Both the position numbers and the translations under genes were made by a program. 50,025 nucleotides of DNA, from positions 1 through 50,025 of the forward strand of contig CAZEDW010000032.1 of NCBI GenBank assembly GCA_964510955.1, read 5' to 3'. This DNA is from JAFLCM01 sp964510955 (GTDB lineage: Bacteria; Planctomycetota; Phycisphaerae; Phycisphaerales; UBA1924). Positions 41,931 to 50,025 of this stretch are shown here, piece after piece (positions within the stretch are counted from its first letter, which is position 1; each line of letters starts with the position of its first letter). The notes under the pieces were generated by a model. It was not told the DNA's origin. It worked only from the letters and a program-made list of their open reading frames with translations, and did no database searches.

Positions 41931-44534
41931 TCAGCGGTAGGTGCGCTGCTCGGCCGTCAGTCGGGCGCTGATGTATCCATAGTTCTCCGCCGTCATGGCC
42001 AGGATCTGGTCGCGGGTCAGGGCCTGCACGCGGTCGGTGGAGACCAGGCTCCAGTTGTACGAGCCGGTCAGCGTGGCGATCGTCGCCGTGGGGATGTCAC
42101 CCATGCGCGACGCGGAGGCATAGCGGATGTCGTCGGCGCGGATGGTGGCGTACTGGCCGGCGGTGAGCTGGGTGCGCTGGGTGTCGGTGAGGTAGGAGAT
42201 CGAAACGTTGCGCGAGTTGAGCGCCTGCACCTGGTCCTGGCTGAGCCCGGCGCGCCGCTCGGCGGAAATCAAGCTCATGGCATGATCGCTGGCGATGCGC
42301 CCGACTGTGGCGGGGGGGATATCGGAAAGTCGTGACACCGGCGCGTAGCGGATGTCGTCGGTGCGGATGCTGGCCATCTGGGCCGTGGTGAGCTGCGTCC
42401 TCTGCGTGTCGGTGAGGTACGAGATGGACACGGTGTTCGCGTTCAGCGCCTGCACCTGGTCCTGGCTGAGCGCGGCACGCCGCTCGGCGGAAATCAGGCT
42501 CATGGCGTAATCGCTGGAGATCTGACCAACCGTCGCCGGCGGGATGTCTGAGAGCCGCGAAACCGGCGCGTAACGGATGTCGTCGGTGCGGATGCTGGCC
42601 ATCTGGGCCGTCGTGAGCTGCGTCCTCTGCGTCTCGGTGAGGTACGAGATGGACACGGTGTTGGCGTTCAGCGCCTGGACCTGGTCCTGGCTGAAGGCGG
42701 CGCGCCGGTCGGCGGAGATGAGGCTCATCGCGTAATCGCTGGCGATCGCGCCGATCGTGGCGGGGGGGACATCGGAAAGGCGCGTGACGGGCGCGTAGCG
42801 GATGTCGTCGGTGCGGATGCTCGACATCTGGCTGGTCGTGAGCTGTAGGCGCTGCGCATCGGTGAGATAGGAAATCGACACGTTGCGGGCGTTCAACGCC
42901 TGCACCTGGTCCTGGCTGAACGCGGCCCGGCGATCCGAAGAAATCAGGCTCATGGCGTAATCACTGGCGATCGCGCCGATCGTGGCGGGGGGGATGTCGC
43001 CCAGCCGGCTGGTGGGGGCGTAGCGGATGTCGTCGGTGCGGATGCTGGCCATCTGCGCCGTGGTGAGCTGCAGTCGCTGGGCGTCGGTGAGATAGAAGAT
43101 CGACACGTTGCGGGCGTTGAGTGCCTGGACCTGGTCCTGGCTGAAGGCCGCGCGCCGGTCCGCGGAGATCAGGCTCATGGCGTAGTCGCTGGCGATCGCG
43201 CCGATGGTGGCGGTCGGAACATCGCCGAGACGGCTCGCCGGCGCGTAGCGGATGTCGTCGGTGCGGATGCTGGCCATCTGCGCCGTGGTGAGCTGGAGCC
43301 GCTGCGCGTCGGTGAGGTACGAAATGGACACATTGCGGGCGTTGAGGGCCTGCACCTGCGCCTGGCTGAAGGCGGCGCGCCGGTCGGCCGAGATGAGGCT
43401 CATCGCGTAGTCGCTGGCGATGGCGCCGATCGTGGCCGGCGGGATGTCGCCAAACCGTGAAGCGGGCGCGTAGCGGATGTCATCGGTGCGGATGCTCGCC
43501 ATCTGCGCCGTGGTCAGCTGCAGCCGCTGCGCGTCGGTGAGGTAGCCGATCGAGACGGTGCGGGCATTCAGCGCCTGCACCTGGTCCTGCGTGAACGCGG
43601 CCCGACGATCCGCGGAAATGAGGCTCATCTGGTAATCGCTGGTGATGAGCGCGATCTGCGCCGGCAGGAGATACTTGATCGCGTTGACCGCCAGCGAGCG
43701 GATGCCGTCGAAGCCCAGCGTCCGGGCGTTTTCCGAGACCACCCGCTCCGCGAGCTGGGCGCTCGTCAGCGCGGCCCTCTGCTCGGCGGTGAGAGCCCCG
43801 TACGCCGCGCTGCTGAGCATCGCGATCTGCTCCGCCCGAGCCATCGCGACCTGTGCGGGCGTGACCATCCCGGCCACCGCCTCGAACTGGGCATACGTGA
43901 GGGCGGTGAGCTGATCGGCGCCCAGGAGCGCGATGTAGCCGGCGCCGAACGCCGCGAGATCAGCGGGAGAAAGCTGCGCGAGCTGGGTGGGCGTGAGCGA
44001 TGCGAACTCCTGCGGCGTCAGGTTGGCCGCGAGGATCTGCGCCGGGGTGAGCGCCTGGATGTCCGCCGTGGTGCGCTGCGACGACCCGCCGGAACCCCCG
44101 CCCGACCCGCCCGCGCCCGACCCTCCCGAGCTGCCGGAGGCCACCGCGCCGCCGCCGGGCGTGCTGCCGTCGGCGCGCTGCAAGTGGGCCGAGGCGGTGG
44201 CCGTCTCAGCGATGAAGTCGTAGAGGTTCCCCCGCTGGTCGCTGAGCTGGGTCCCGTTCACGGCCCAGCCCTCGGGGAGCTTGCCGGACTCCATCGCGCC
44301 GGTCAGCGCATTGAGCGAGGTGACCCACTGCGAACTGGGAGCATCCGTCGAGCGGTGGCTCATGTACGCGCTGTTGAGCGCGGTGTTGATCCCCGCGAAC
44401 GCGGCGTTGTCGGCGGCGTCCTTGGCGCGACCGGCGCTGTTGATGAACTTGGGCAGCGCGATCCCGCCGAGGATCGCCAGAACCACGATGACCGCGACAA
44501 GCTCGATGAGCGTGAAGGCGCGACGGTGACGCAT
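41931..44534 (-). CDS. giant prepilin-fused tandem-repeat protein
   Basis: This 867-residue protein begins RHRRAFTLIELVAVIVVLAI, a type IV prepilin leader with Ala at -1 and Glu at +5. Next comes a pilin-like N-terminal region, then a Gly/Ser linker (GSSGGSGAGGSGGGSGGSS). After that it is a run of repeats: an irregular set of about 24-residue units with L-T-x-x-Q-h-x-x-L cores (about 160-295), then seven 75-residue units, each three 25-residue sub-repeats (42066-43640), and a partial eighth. I chose ATG 44534. The sub-repeats carry a helical period and could form a long solenoid outside the cell. It is convergent with lacI and divergent from the amylase gene. Confidence 0.9.
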   Translation of the reverse strand: MRHRRAFTLIELVAVIVVLAILGGIALPKFINSAGRAKDAADNAAFAGINTALNSAYMSHRSTDAPSSQWVTSLNALTGAMESGKLPEGWAVNGTQLSDQRGNLYDFIAETATASAHLQRADGSTPGGGAVASGSSGGSGAGGSGGGSGGSSQRTTADIQALTPAQILAANLTPQEFASLTPTQLAQLSPADLAAFGAGYIALLGADQLTALTYAQFEAVAGMVTPAQVAMARAEQIAMLSSAAYGALTAEQRAALTSAQLAERVVSENARTLGFDGIRSLAVNAIKYLLPAQIALITSDYQMSLISADRRAAFTQDQVQALNARTVSIGYLTDAQRLQLTTAQMASIRTDDIRYAPASRFGDIPPATIGAIASDYAMSLISADRRAAFSQAQVQALNARNVSISYLTDAQRLQLTTAQMASIRTDDIRYAPASRLGDVPTATIGAIASDYAMSLISADRRAAFSQDQVQALNARNVSIFYLTDAQRLQLTTAQMASIRTDDIRYAPTSRLGDIPPATIGAIASDYAMSLISSDRRAAFSQDQVQALNARNVSISYLTDAQRLQLTTSQMSSIRTDDIRYAPVTRLSDVPPATIGAIASDYAMSLISADRRAAFSQDQVQALNANTVSISYLTETQRTQLTTAQMASIRTDDIRYAPVSRLSDIPPATVGQISSDYAMSLISAERRAALSQDQVQALNANTVSISYLTDTQRTQLTTAQMASIRTDDIRYAPVSRLSDIPPATVGRIASDHAMSLISAERRAGLSQDQVQALNSRNVSISYLTDTQRTQLTAGQYATIRADDIRYASASRMGDIPTATIATLTGSYNWSLVSTDRVQALTRDQILAMTAENYGYISARLTAEQRTYR
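42066..43640 (-). repeat. seven tandem 225-bp repeats within the prepilin-fused gene
   Basis: Each unit encodes 75 residues that start S-D-Y-A-M-S-L-I-S and end P-A-T-I-G-A-I-A. Each unit contains QDQVQALN, DAQRLQLTTAQMASIR and TDDIRYAP. The copies are highly similar in DNA with scattered synonymous changes, and drift increases toward the C-terminus. The repeats are in frame, so unit loss or gain would keep the protein open. Confidence 0.9.
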
Positions 44535-44715
44535 GGGGACCTCTGCGGCTGAAGGAGAAGGGTGCGAACAGACCGTGATCTCATCGGCTCGCGGGTGGTC
44601 TCCCGTCCGCGGCACCCCCCGATTCGGCGGCGGGATCCACGGTGTGTCCGGATCACCGCCGTCGTCCGCGGGGTTACCGGTCCGGCGACCCCGGGGCCGC
44701 TACGCTGATCGGACC

Positions 44716-47700
44716 ATGACCACCCGTCTTGATTCTCGCTCCGTCGTTGCGGCGATCGTGTTCCTGCTCCTCGCCGCGGTCGGTGTCCGCGCCGCGGAAG
44801 CGTGGAGGATGGCCGGCACTTTCAACGGCTGGAACACCGGCGATCCGGGTTGGCAGCTCGTGCCCGATGACATCGGCGGCACGCTCAGCATCCAAAGACG
44901 CATCGCGCCCGGCAGGTACCAGTTCAAGTTCGTCAGGAACGGCGACTGGGGCCAGGGACACTTCGGCGCCGGCGATCAGCCCGGCACGCTCGCAACCCCG
45001 GGGGAGGACATCCGGCTCCGGATCGAGGTTGAGGCCTTGTACCGCGTCACGCTCGACGTGAACAAGCGGCGCTGGACACTGGGTCCGGGCGCGGTCGATT
45101 CACCCGTGCTGGTGGCTCATACCCTGGGGGAACCGGTGGTCGGTCAGGGAATGGTCATCGACGCGACGCCCTCGCTCATCCCCGCGGGCGCCCAGGCCTC
45201 GCTCGGCGTGTTCACCAGCGGCATCGAAGCAAAGGTGGAAAGAGACCCCAAGTCGGCGCTCCGCGTGCGGGTGCTCCCGGCGGCGGCCGGCGAGCTCCGC
45301 GCAAGGCTGACGCTCAGAGCGGGCGCCAAGGAAGCCACGCGCGAGCTGGTCTTCACGGTCGCGGACAAGGCAACGGCACCGACCGGCACGGTCGTCGAGT
45401 TCAAGCCCGCCCCCGCGCCCCCGGAAGCCGGCGCCGACGCCCCGCGCGTCTGGGCCGTGCACCTGGCCGGCGACTTCAACGGCTGGGCGCTCCCCCCCGA
45501 TTCCGGCGCGGTGGCCATGCGCTCGCGCGAGGACGGATCGTTCTTTGTCGGCATGGCGCTGAGCGAGGGCGCGTACCGCTACAGGCTCGTGCTCAACGAG
45601 GAGCAACCGGTTGTTGACCCGTCGAACCCTCGCCGCGCCCGCGCCGATGATGGCTCGGCGTGCAGCCTGCTCGTGGTGGGCAAAGAGCCCAAGGACTTCC
45701 CCGCGCCCAAGCCGCAGGACATCAACGCCGACGCCATCAGGCACAACCCATCGCTGACGAGCGACTTCCGCCCGATCAGCAGGTCGCTCGGCCTGGCCGA
45801 GATCAGCGCGTGCACCCTGCCCGGCGACGTCGAGCAGGCGGTCGTCTTCTTCGACGCCGACGCGGGCGTCATCGGCGACAAGGCGGACCATGATTCCGGC
45901 AAACCCAGGCCCGGCGTGCGCCGCGTCTCGGCGGCCATGCACAAGACAACCGACCTCTCGGGCTTCGACCGCTGGACCGCCCGGATCATGACCGGGCTGC
46001 CCGGCGGCTCGTGCACCTACGCCCTGGGTTTCCGCGATGCCAAGGCCGAGTACGTCAGCAAGGACTACACAGTTCGCATCGCGCCCGCCCTGGAACTGCC
46101 CGCGTGGGCGATGGGCGCGGTGTGGTATCAGATCTTTCCCGAGCGGTTCCGCAACGGAAATCCGCTCAACGACCCGCACGGCCCCGGCGTGACGCTCATG
46201 CCATGGAACAGCGACTGGTACGCCATCAGCGACGACGAAGCGGCGGCATGGAAGAAGCGGGCCAACATCCCGCAGGATCAGCCCGTCCCGCCACACACCG
46301 GCGGGTCTCTGTACAACGTCGTGTGGGACCGGCGCTACGGCGGCGACCTGCAGGGCGTCGCGGAGAAACTCGACTACCTCAAGCAGCTCGGGGTGACCGC
46401 GGTCTACCTGAACCCGGTTTTCCAGGCCGAGAGCATGCACAAGTACGACGCCACGGACTACCGGCACATCGATTTCAATCTCGCCACGCCGCAGGAGGCC
46501 GGGCGCGTTCCCGAACGCTGGTCGCGCATCATGAGCGAGACCGAGGACCCCGCGACCTGGACGTGGACGCCTGCCGACAAGTGGTTCGTCGGCACCTTCA
46601 TCCCCGAGGCGCACAAGCGCGGCATGCGCGTGATCCTCGACGGCGTCTTCAACCACACCGGGCGCCCGTTCTGGGCCTTCGACGACATCGAGAAGCTCGG
46701 AAGCAAGTCGCCCTACAAGGACTGGTACTTCGTCGAGTTCGACGACGCCGGCAAGCTCAAGAGCTGGGTGAGCTGGTACAACACCGGCGCGCTCCCCAAG
46801 TTCAAGCAGCAGCCCAACGGCGATCTGGTCGAGCCGGTGAAACGCCATCTCTTCAACGTCACCAAGCGCTGGATGGACCCCAACGGCGACGGCGACCCAT
46901 CCGACGGCATCGACGGCTGGCGCCTCGACGTGGCTCTGGACGTCGGCCTTCCGTTCTGGCGCGATTGGCGGCAGCTGGTGAAAGGGATCAACCCCGACGC
47001 GTTCATCACCGCTGAAATCTGGGACGACGCATCGGACGTCATGAAGGGCGATACCTTCGACACCCAGATGCACTACCCGTTCGCCAAGGCCGTCGTGGAT
47101 TGGCTGGGCGTCCGCCCGGGCACAACGACAAACCAGATGATCGGCCAGTTGGTCAGGGCGTTCGATGATGCGCCCCAGACCAACCTGATCCACCAGAACC
47201 TCTTCTGCAGCCACGACACCGACCGGTTCGTCTCGATGCTCTTCAATCCCGGACGCGACTACGACGGACGCAACCGCGTGCAGGACCCCGACGGTCAGGC
47301 CTACAGGCAGGGCCGCCCCCCGGAACCGATCTACCGCAAGTCGTTGCTGGGGGTGGCCATCCAGGCAACCTACCTCGGCGCGCCCATGGTGTACTACGGC
47401 GACGAGCTGGGCATGTACGGCGCCGACGACCCGACCGACCGCAAGCCCTACCCCTGGGGCGACACCGGCGAGCCGGTCAACATCAGCGACCGGCCGGACC
47501 CCGCTCTGCGGCTCGAATACGCGCGATGGCTGAACCTGCGATCAGACCCGGCGATCGGCCCGGTCCTCCGCTACGGCTCGGTGCGCCATCTCGACGCGGG
47601 TGACGACGGAGTGTTCGCCTTCACGCGCGAGCTGAACGGGCGCCGCGTGGTGGTCGTGGTCAACCGCGATGAGCGTGATTTCGACGCCGCCCGCCTGCTG

Positions 47701-47763
47701 CCGACGGGCACGAGCGACCCCGGCGTGCCGGGTGTCTCGGCGAAGTTCTGGGTGTTGAACTGA
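44716..47763 (+). CDS. secreted GH13 alpha-amylase-family enzyme with CBM48-like modules
   Basis: This 1015-residue exported enzyme has a signal peptide (VVAAIVFLLLAAVGVRA), an N-terminal glycan-binding module (MAGTFNGWNTGDPGW), a second (AGDFNGWALPPDSG...GAYRYRLVLNEE), and a GH13 catalytic domain from about 470 on. Catalytic residues are nucleophile D738 (GIDGWRLDVA), acid/base E767 (ITAEIWDDAS) and D834 (CSHDTDRF). The VWYQIFPERFRNG and GVFNHTGRPFW blocks suggest a neopullulanase- or cyclomaltodextrinase-like specificity. It starts at ATG 44716, with TACGCT 9 nt ahead and no clear SD. It is the enzymatic core of the proposed alpha-glucan locus. Confidence 0.93.
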   Translation: MTTRLDSRSVVAAIVFLLLAAVGVRAAEAWRMAGTFNGWNTGDPGWQLVPDDIGGTLSIQRRIAPGRYQFKFVRNGDWGQGHFGAGDQPGTLATPGEDIRLRIEVEALYRVTLDVNKRRWTLGPGAVDSPVLVAHTLGEPVVGQGMVIDATPSLIPAGAQASLGVFTSGIEAKVERDPKSALRVRVLPAAAGELRARLTLRAGAKEATRELVFTVADKATAPTGTVVEFKPAPAPPEAGADAPRVWAVHLAGDFNGWALPPDSGAVAMRSREDGSFFVGMALSEGAYRYRLVLNEEQPVVDPSNPRRARADDGSACSLLVVGKEPKDFPAPKPQDINADAIRHNPSLTSDFRPISRSLGLAEISACTLPGDVEQAVVFFDADAGVIGDKADHDSGKPRPGVRRVSAAMHKTTDLSGFDRWTARIMTGLPGGSCTYALGFRDAKAEYVSKDYTVRIAPALELPAWAMGAVWYQIFPERFRNGNPLNDPHGPGVTLMPWNSDWYAISDDEAAAWKKRANIPQDQPVPPHTGGSLYNVVWDRRYGGDLQGVAEKLDYLKQLGVTAVYLNPVFQAESMHKYDATDYRHIDFNLATPQEAGRVPERWSRIMSETEDPATWTWTPADKWFVGTFIPEAHKRGMRVILDGVFNHTGRPFWAFDDIEKLGSKSPYKDWYFVEFDDAGKLKSWVSWYNTGALPKFKQQPNGDLVEPVKRHLFNVTKRWMDPNGDGDPSDGIDGWRLDVALDVGLPFWRDWRQLVKGINPDAFITAEIWDDASDVMKGDTFDTQMHYPFAKAVVDWLGVRPGTTTNQMIGQLVRAFDDAPQTNLIHQNLFCSHDTDRFVSMLFNPGRDYDGRNRVQDPDGQAYRQGRPPEPIYRKSLLGVAIQATYLGAPMVYYGDELGMYGADDPTDRKPYPWGDTGEPVNISDRPDPALRLEYARWLNLRSDPAIGPVLRYGSVRHLDAGDDGVFAFTRELNGRRVVVVVNRDERDFDAARLLPTGTSDPGVPGVSAKFWVLN

Positions 47764-47855
47764 CCACGCCGAGCGCGTGAATCGAACGCCGGTCCCGACA
47801 GGGCTCCGCCAGGCGCGGCAAGTGTTCCACCGAACTTCAGAAGTGTGGGACCAGC

Positions 47856-48998
47856 CTACTTGGGCGACTGCGGCTCCGGGCTGGGCGTCTGGGCCGGCGC
47901 CGACGGGGCGGGCTGCGATTCGCCACGCGACGCCGGAGCGCCGGCCTGCGGCGCGGACGCCGGCTTGCGGTTGAGGAGCTGATCGGCCGTGAGTCGCCCA
48001 TCCGGCGGGCGGTCGGACCGCTGGTGATAGACATGGCAGGTGACGCACGCGCTCGCCGCGCCGCCGCTGGGCGAGTGGCACTTGCGGCACGATTCGATGC
48101 CGGGAAGGTTGACGTCGCTGGTCCTGGAGCTTTCCTTGCTGGTGCTGTGGCACTCGACACAGCCGATCATCTCGTGCGAGCCGTGCGTAAAGGTCGCCTT
48201 GGCGAACCAGCGCGAAGGGGTGTTGGGGTGCGCGACGGTGAAAGGCCCCCCCGCAGGCCCGGACTCGACCTGGTGGCACTTGGCGCACGCGCCCGCCTTG
48301 GGGTCGCCAAACTTCTTCAGCACCTTGGCGCGCTGGCTCGTAAAGAAGGCGGCGACGTCCTCGGCGCTGCTCCACTTGGGCAGCTCGGCCTTCTTCGTCT
48401 CGGCCTTGGCCCCTGCGCCGGGGCGACGCCCGCGCGGACCGGCCGGGGCCTCGGCGGGCTTGGGTTGGTCGCCGGACGAAGTGCCCGCTCCGGGGGCCGG
48501 TTCCGCCGGCTTGGGCGCCTCGATCGCTCGCGATTGTGCGATCCACTGGTTCAACTGCGAATCGACGATCTCCAGCAGCGCCTCGGGGCTGCCGTGCGGC
48601 GCGGGGACGGGCTTGACGTTGCCCTCGGCCGCGTCGATGTCGCGGAGCCCGTGGCAGAACTGGCAGTGAGCCTCGTAGCGGATCGGCTTCATCAGTCGGC
48701 GCTCGCCGTCGGGCGCGTGGCAATCGGTGCACGTCATCGGGCGGTCTTCGCCCTTCCACCCCTTCACGTTCTCGCTCATGTGGCGCGCGTGCGTGAACAC
48801 CAGCGGTGAGGCGTCGATGCGGCCGTCGCGCAGCGGGCCGAACTCGGGGTGGTCGTGCGCGAAGCTCGTGACCTTGTTGGCCGACGACCGCGGGAGCGGC
48901 GGGGCGGTGCGAGGCAACGGGGTCACGCCCACAACGATCGCCCCGGCGGCGACGAGGGCGAAGGAGGACACGATGACCAGGCGCGTGGGGCGCGTCAC
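47856..48998 (-). CDS. hexahaem cytochrome c (cytochrome c3/doubled CxxCH type)
   Basis: This 380-residue exported protein has an N-terminal membrane helix or signal (LVIVSSFALVAAGAIVVGV) and six CxxCH motifs: CTDCH, CQFCH, CAKCH, CVECH, CRKCH and CVTCH. A Pro/Ala/Glu linker (about 165-215) divides the haems in two groups, and a further Pro/Ser tail follows. The ATG overlaps the stop of the tetrahaem gene by 4 bp (48995-48998). It probably carries electrons at the outer face of the inner membrane, together with its neighbours. The partner oxidoreductase is off the window. Confidence 0.92.
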   Translation of the reverse strand: MTRPTRLVIVSSFALVAAGAIVVGVTPLPRTAPPLPRSSANKVTSFAHDHPEFGPLRDGRIDASPLVFTHARHMSENVKGWKGEDRPMTCTDCHAPDGERRLMKPIRYEAHCQFCHGLRDIDAAEGNVKPVPAPHGSPEALLEIVDSQLNQWIAQSRAIEAPKPAEPAPGAGTSSGDQPKPAEAPAGPRGRRPGAGAKAETKKAELPKWSSAEDVAAFFTSQRAKVLKKFGDPKAGACAKCHQVESGPAGGPFTVAHPNTPSRWFAKATFTHGSHEMIGCVECHSTSKESSRTSDVNLPGIESCRKCHSPSGGAASACVTCHVYHQRSDRPPDGRLTADQLLNRKPASAPQAGAPASRGESQPAPSAPAQTPSPEPQSPK

Positions 48999-49627
48999 TG
49001 CGGGCCTCCTTCCTTGGCGGGGGCGGGGGCGGGGGTCACGGCGGGCTCAGGCTTGGGAGGCTCGGCCGCCTTCGCGTCGCCAAGCTTGGACGCGGCCTCC
49101 GCGCCGGCGCCGGGCTTGGGGGCCGCGGGGCCGATGCCCTTGTGCGCCAGGTCCTCGTGGCACCGCACGCAGAACGAGTCCGGGACCTCCGAGAGATTCG
49201 CGTAGCGTCCCCGGTGCTCGATGTGACACGCCGCGCAGTTGCTGCTCAGACGGATATCGGGGTGCCCGGGCATCGCGCCGCCGGCGAAGATCGCGATCTG
49301 GTTGTCGGCGTGGATGGTGGCCTGCGAGTTATGGCAATCGAGGCACAGCCGGTCGCTCGCGGGCTGGAAGTAGCCGCGCCAACCGGACTTCTCCGACGAC
49401 TCGTGGCACTTCTGGCAGTCCTGCGCGAACATGTCGTGCGCCGCCGTCAACGGCCCCGCGGTGTACGCGCGGTCGTCGCGCGCACCCTTGAAGGCCAGCG
49501 CCGCCGTCGTCCCGGCGACGATCACCGCCGCCAGCAGCCCCAGCCGACCCGTCCAGCGGTCGGCGAAGTGCTTCCGCCGCACGTACGGCAACTCGAATCG
49601 TTCGGAGAGCGGGCGGAAATCTCTCAT
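48995..49627 (-). CDS. tetrahaem cytochrome c, membrane-anchored
   Basis: This 210-residue protein has a basic start (MRDFRPLSERFELPYVRRKH), a membrane helix (GRLGLLAAVIVAGTTAALAF), then CQKCH, CLDCH, CAACH and CVRCH, a set typical of NapC/NirT- or c7-like carriers with extra His ligands (HDMFAQD, HPDIR, HIEHRG). The last 55 residues are a Pro/Ala/Lys-rich linker. It overlaps both neighbours by 4 bp (ATGA), so three genes form a tightly coupled operon: membrane anchor, tetrahaem, hexahaem. It should pass electrons between a quinol-linked membrane protein and the hexahaem cytochrome. Confidence 0.92.
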   Translation of the reverse strand: MRDFRPLSERFELPYVRRKHFADRWTGRLGLLAAVIVAGTTAALAFKGARDDRAYTAGPLTAAHDMFAQDCQKCHESSEKSGWRGYFQPASDRLCLDCHNSQATIHADNQIAIFAGGAMPGHPDIRLSSNCAACHIEHRGRYANLSEVPDSFCVRCHEDLAHKGIGPAAPKPGAGAEAASKLGDAKAAEPPKPEPAVTPAPAPAKEGGPQ

Positions 49628-50025
49628 ACGGGCACCTCGATCCAGCGCAGGGCCATCACCGCGTGGATGATCGCCAGAACCAGCAGACCCCAACTGAGCG
49701 GGACGTGAACAAACAGCCAAGAGACCAGCACCCGCTGCATGTTGAGCTGCGTGCGGAGCTGGCGCCGCCGATCGATGAGGTACGTCAACCCATCGATGCC
49801 GGGGTGGATGTGCGCCGGCGTCATCGTGCGCAGGGCCGAGAGCAGGGAGTTGGCCTTGCCGGGGTTCTCCAGCACGCTGGGCTCACCCGCGAAGTAACCC
49901 GACCCGAAGTCCTGCCAGAATCGACGCAGAGGCTCGGCGCCGGCGGGCGGCAGGTCCTTCTTGGGGGCGGCCGCGGCCGGTGCGGCGGGCTTGGGCGCGA
50001 CCGCAGCAGCCGCCGCGGGCTTCGG
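49624..50025 (-). CDS. membrane protein of the cytochrome operon, C-terminal part (5' end outside window)
   Basis: The frame is open to the window edge, so only the last 133 residues are seen. The visible part begins with an Ala/Pro/Lys-rich linker, continues WQDFGSGYFAGEPSVLENPG, then HIHPGIDGLTYLIDRRRQLR and a C-terminal membrane helix WLFVHVPLSWGLLVLAIIHA with histidines at its ends. The C-terminus and stop overlap the tetrahaem gene by 4 bp. The His placement suggests a haem-b-binding membrane subunit, but this needs the missing part. A short internal GTG at 49875 is unlikely to be its start. Confidence 0.7.
   Translation of the reverse strand, partial: PKPAAAAAVAPKPAAPAAAAPKKDLPPAGAEPLRRFWQDFGSGYFAGEPSVLENPGKANSLLSALRTMTPAHIHPGIDGLTYLIDRRRQLRTQLNMQRVLVSWLFVHVPLSWGLLVLAIIHAVMALRWIEVPV

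Noticed and set aside
42066..43640. Possible CRISPR array because of regular repeats
   Set aside because: The 225-bp units are contiguous, coding and without spacers.
45100..47214. Long minus-strand frame opposite the GH13 gene
   Set aside because: The plus strand has all GH13 catalytic residues; the antisense product has no recognisable fold and reflects GC-skewed codon positions.

Overview
The window is high-GC bacterial chromosome, most likely from a planctomycete of the Phycisphaerae type. The main signs are C-terminal dockerin-like repeats on large secreted proteins, several prepilin-like proteins with H-Xn-DG tails next to a LacI regulator, Ala at the prepilin -1 position, multihaem cytochromes, and many lipoproteins of unknown function. 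This placement is inferred from gene content; no rRNA is present to confirm it.

Layout. 1-3.2 kb: the tail of an IS5-type transposase, a small unknown protein, gmhA, aat and ychF. A 33-bp perfect inverted repeat built from an octamer separates ychF from a convergent REC-GGDEF/Hpt signalling pair (3.2-4.6 kb). 5.1-14.8 kb: an M28 lipoprotein peptidase with a PDZ domain, unknown proteins, a stand-alone CBM48 protein, a dockerin protein, and a three-gene cluster of unknown envelope proteins. 14.9-23.3 kb: an aquaporin, a large secreted unknown, trxB, prmC overlapping a compact SecA-like ATPase, and a Gfo/Idh/MocA oxidoreductase. 23.3-26 kb: tRNA-Leu, an ABM-domain protein, tRNA-Val, then a lower-GC orphan membrane protein flanked on both sides by REP-like hairpins.

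26-33.7 kb: a GT9 heptosyltransferase-like enzyme, a large secreted unknown, a two-domain 6-pyruvoyltetrahydropterin synthase (PTPS) family protein, a secreted glutathione peroxidase, a second Cys-less PTPS-III-like protein, an orphan HicA-like toxin, an OmpR-type regulator and a polyprenyl synthase. 33.9-37.9 kb: a 1081-residue dockerin protein, an ExbB/TolQ protein and tRNA-Arg.

38-47.8 kb reads as an alpha-glucan utilisation locus. It holds two prepilin-like secreted proteins in an operon, a divergent LacI regulator with two copies of the same 16-bp operator, a giant prepilin-repeat fusion with seven 75-residue repeats, and a secreted GH13 amylase with CBM48-like modules. The window ends inside an operon of overlapping genes for a membrane anchor, a tetrahaem and a hexahaem cytochrome c.

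Functional links: gmhA and the GT9 enzyme point to heptose-containing LPS. The LacI sites, prepilin-like proteins and amylase point to sugar-regulated glucan use. The two PTPS variants point to pterin or folate chemistry beyond queuosine. The most unusual items are the repeat-bearing pseudopilin, the truncated SecA-like motor, the hairpin cluster around the low-GC gene, and the paired LacI operators.
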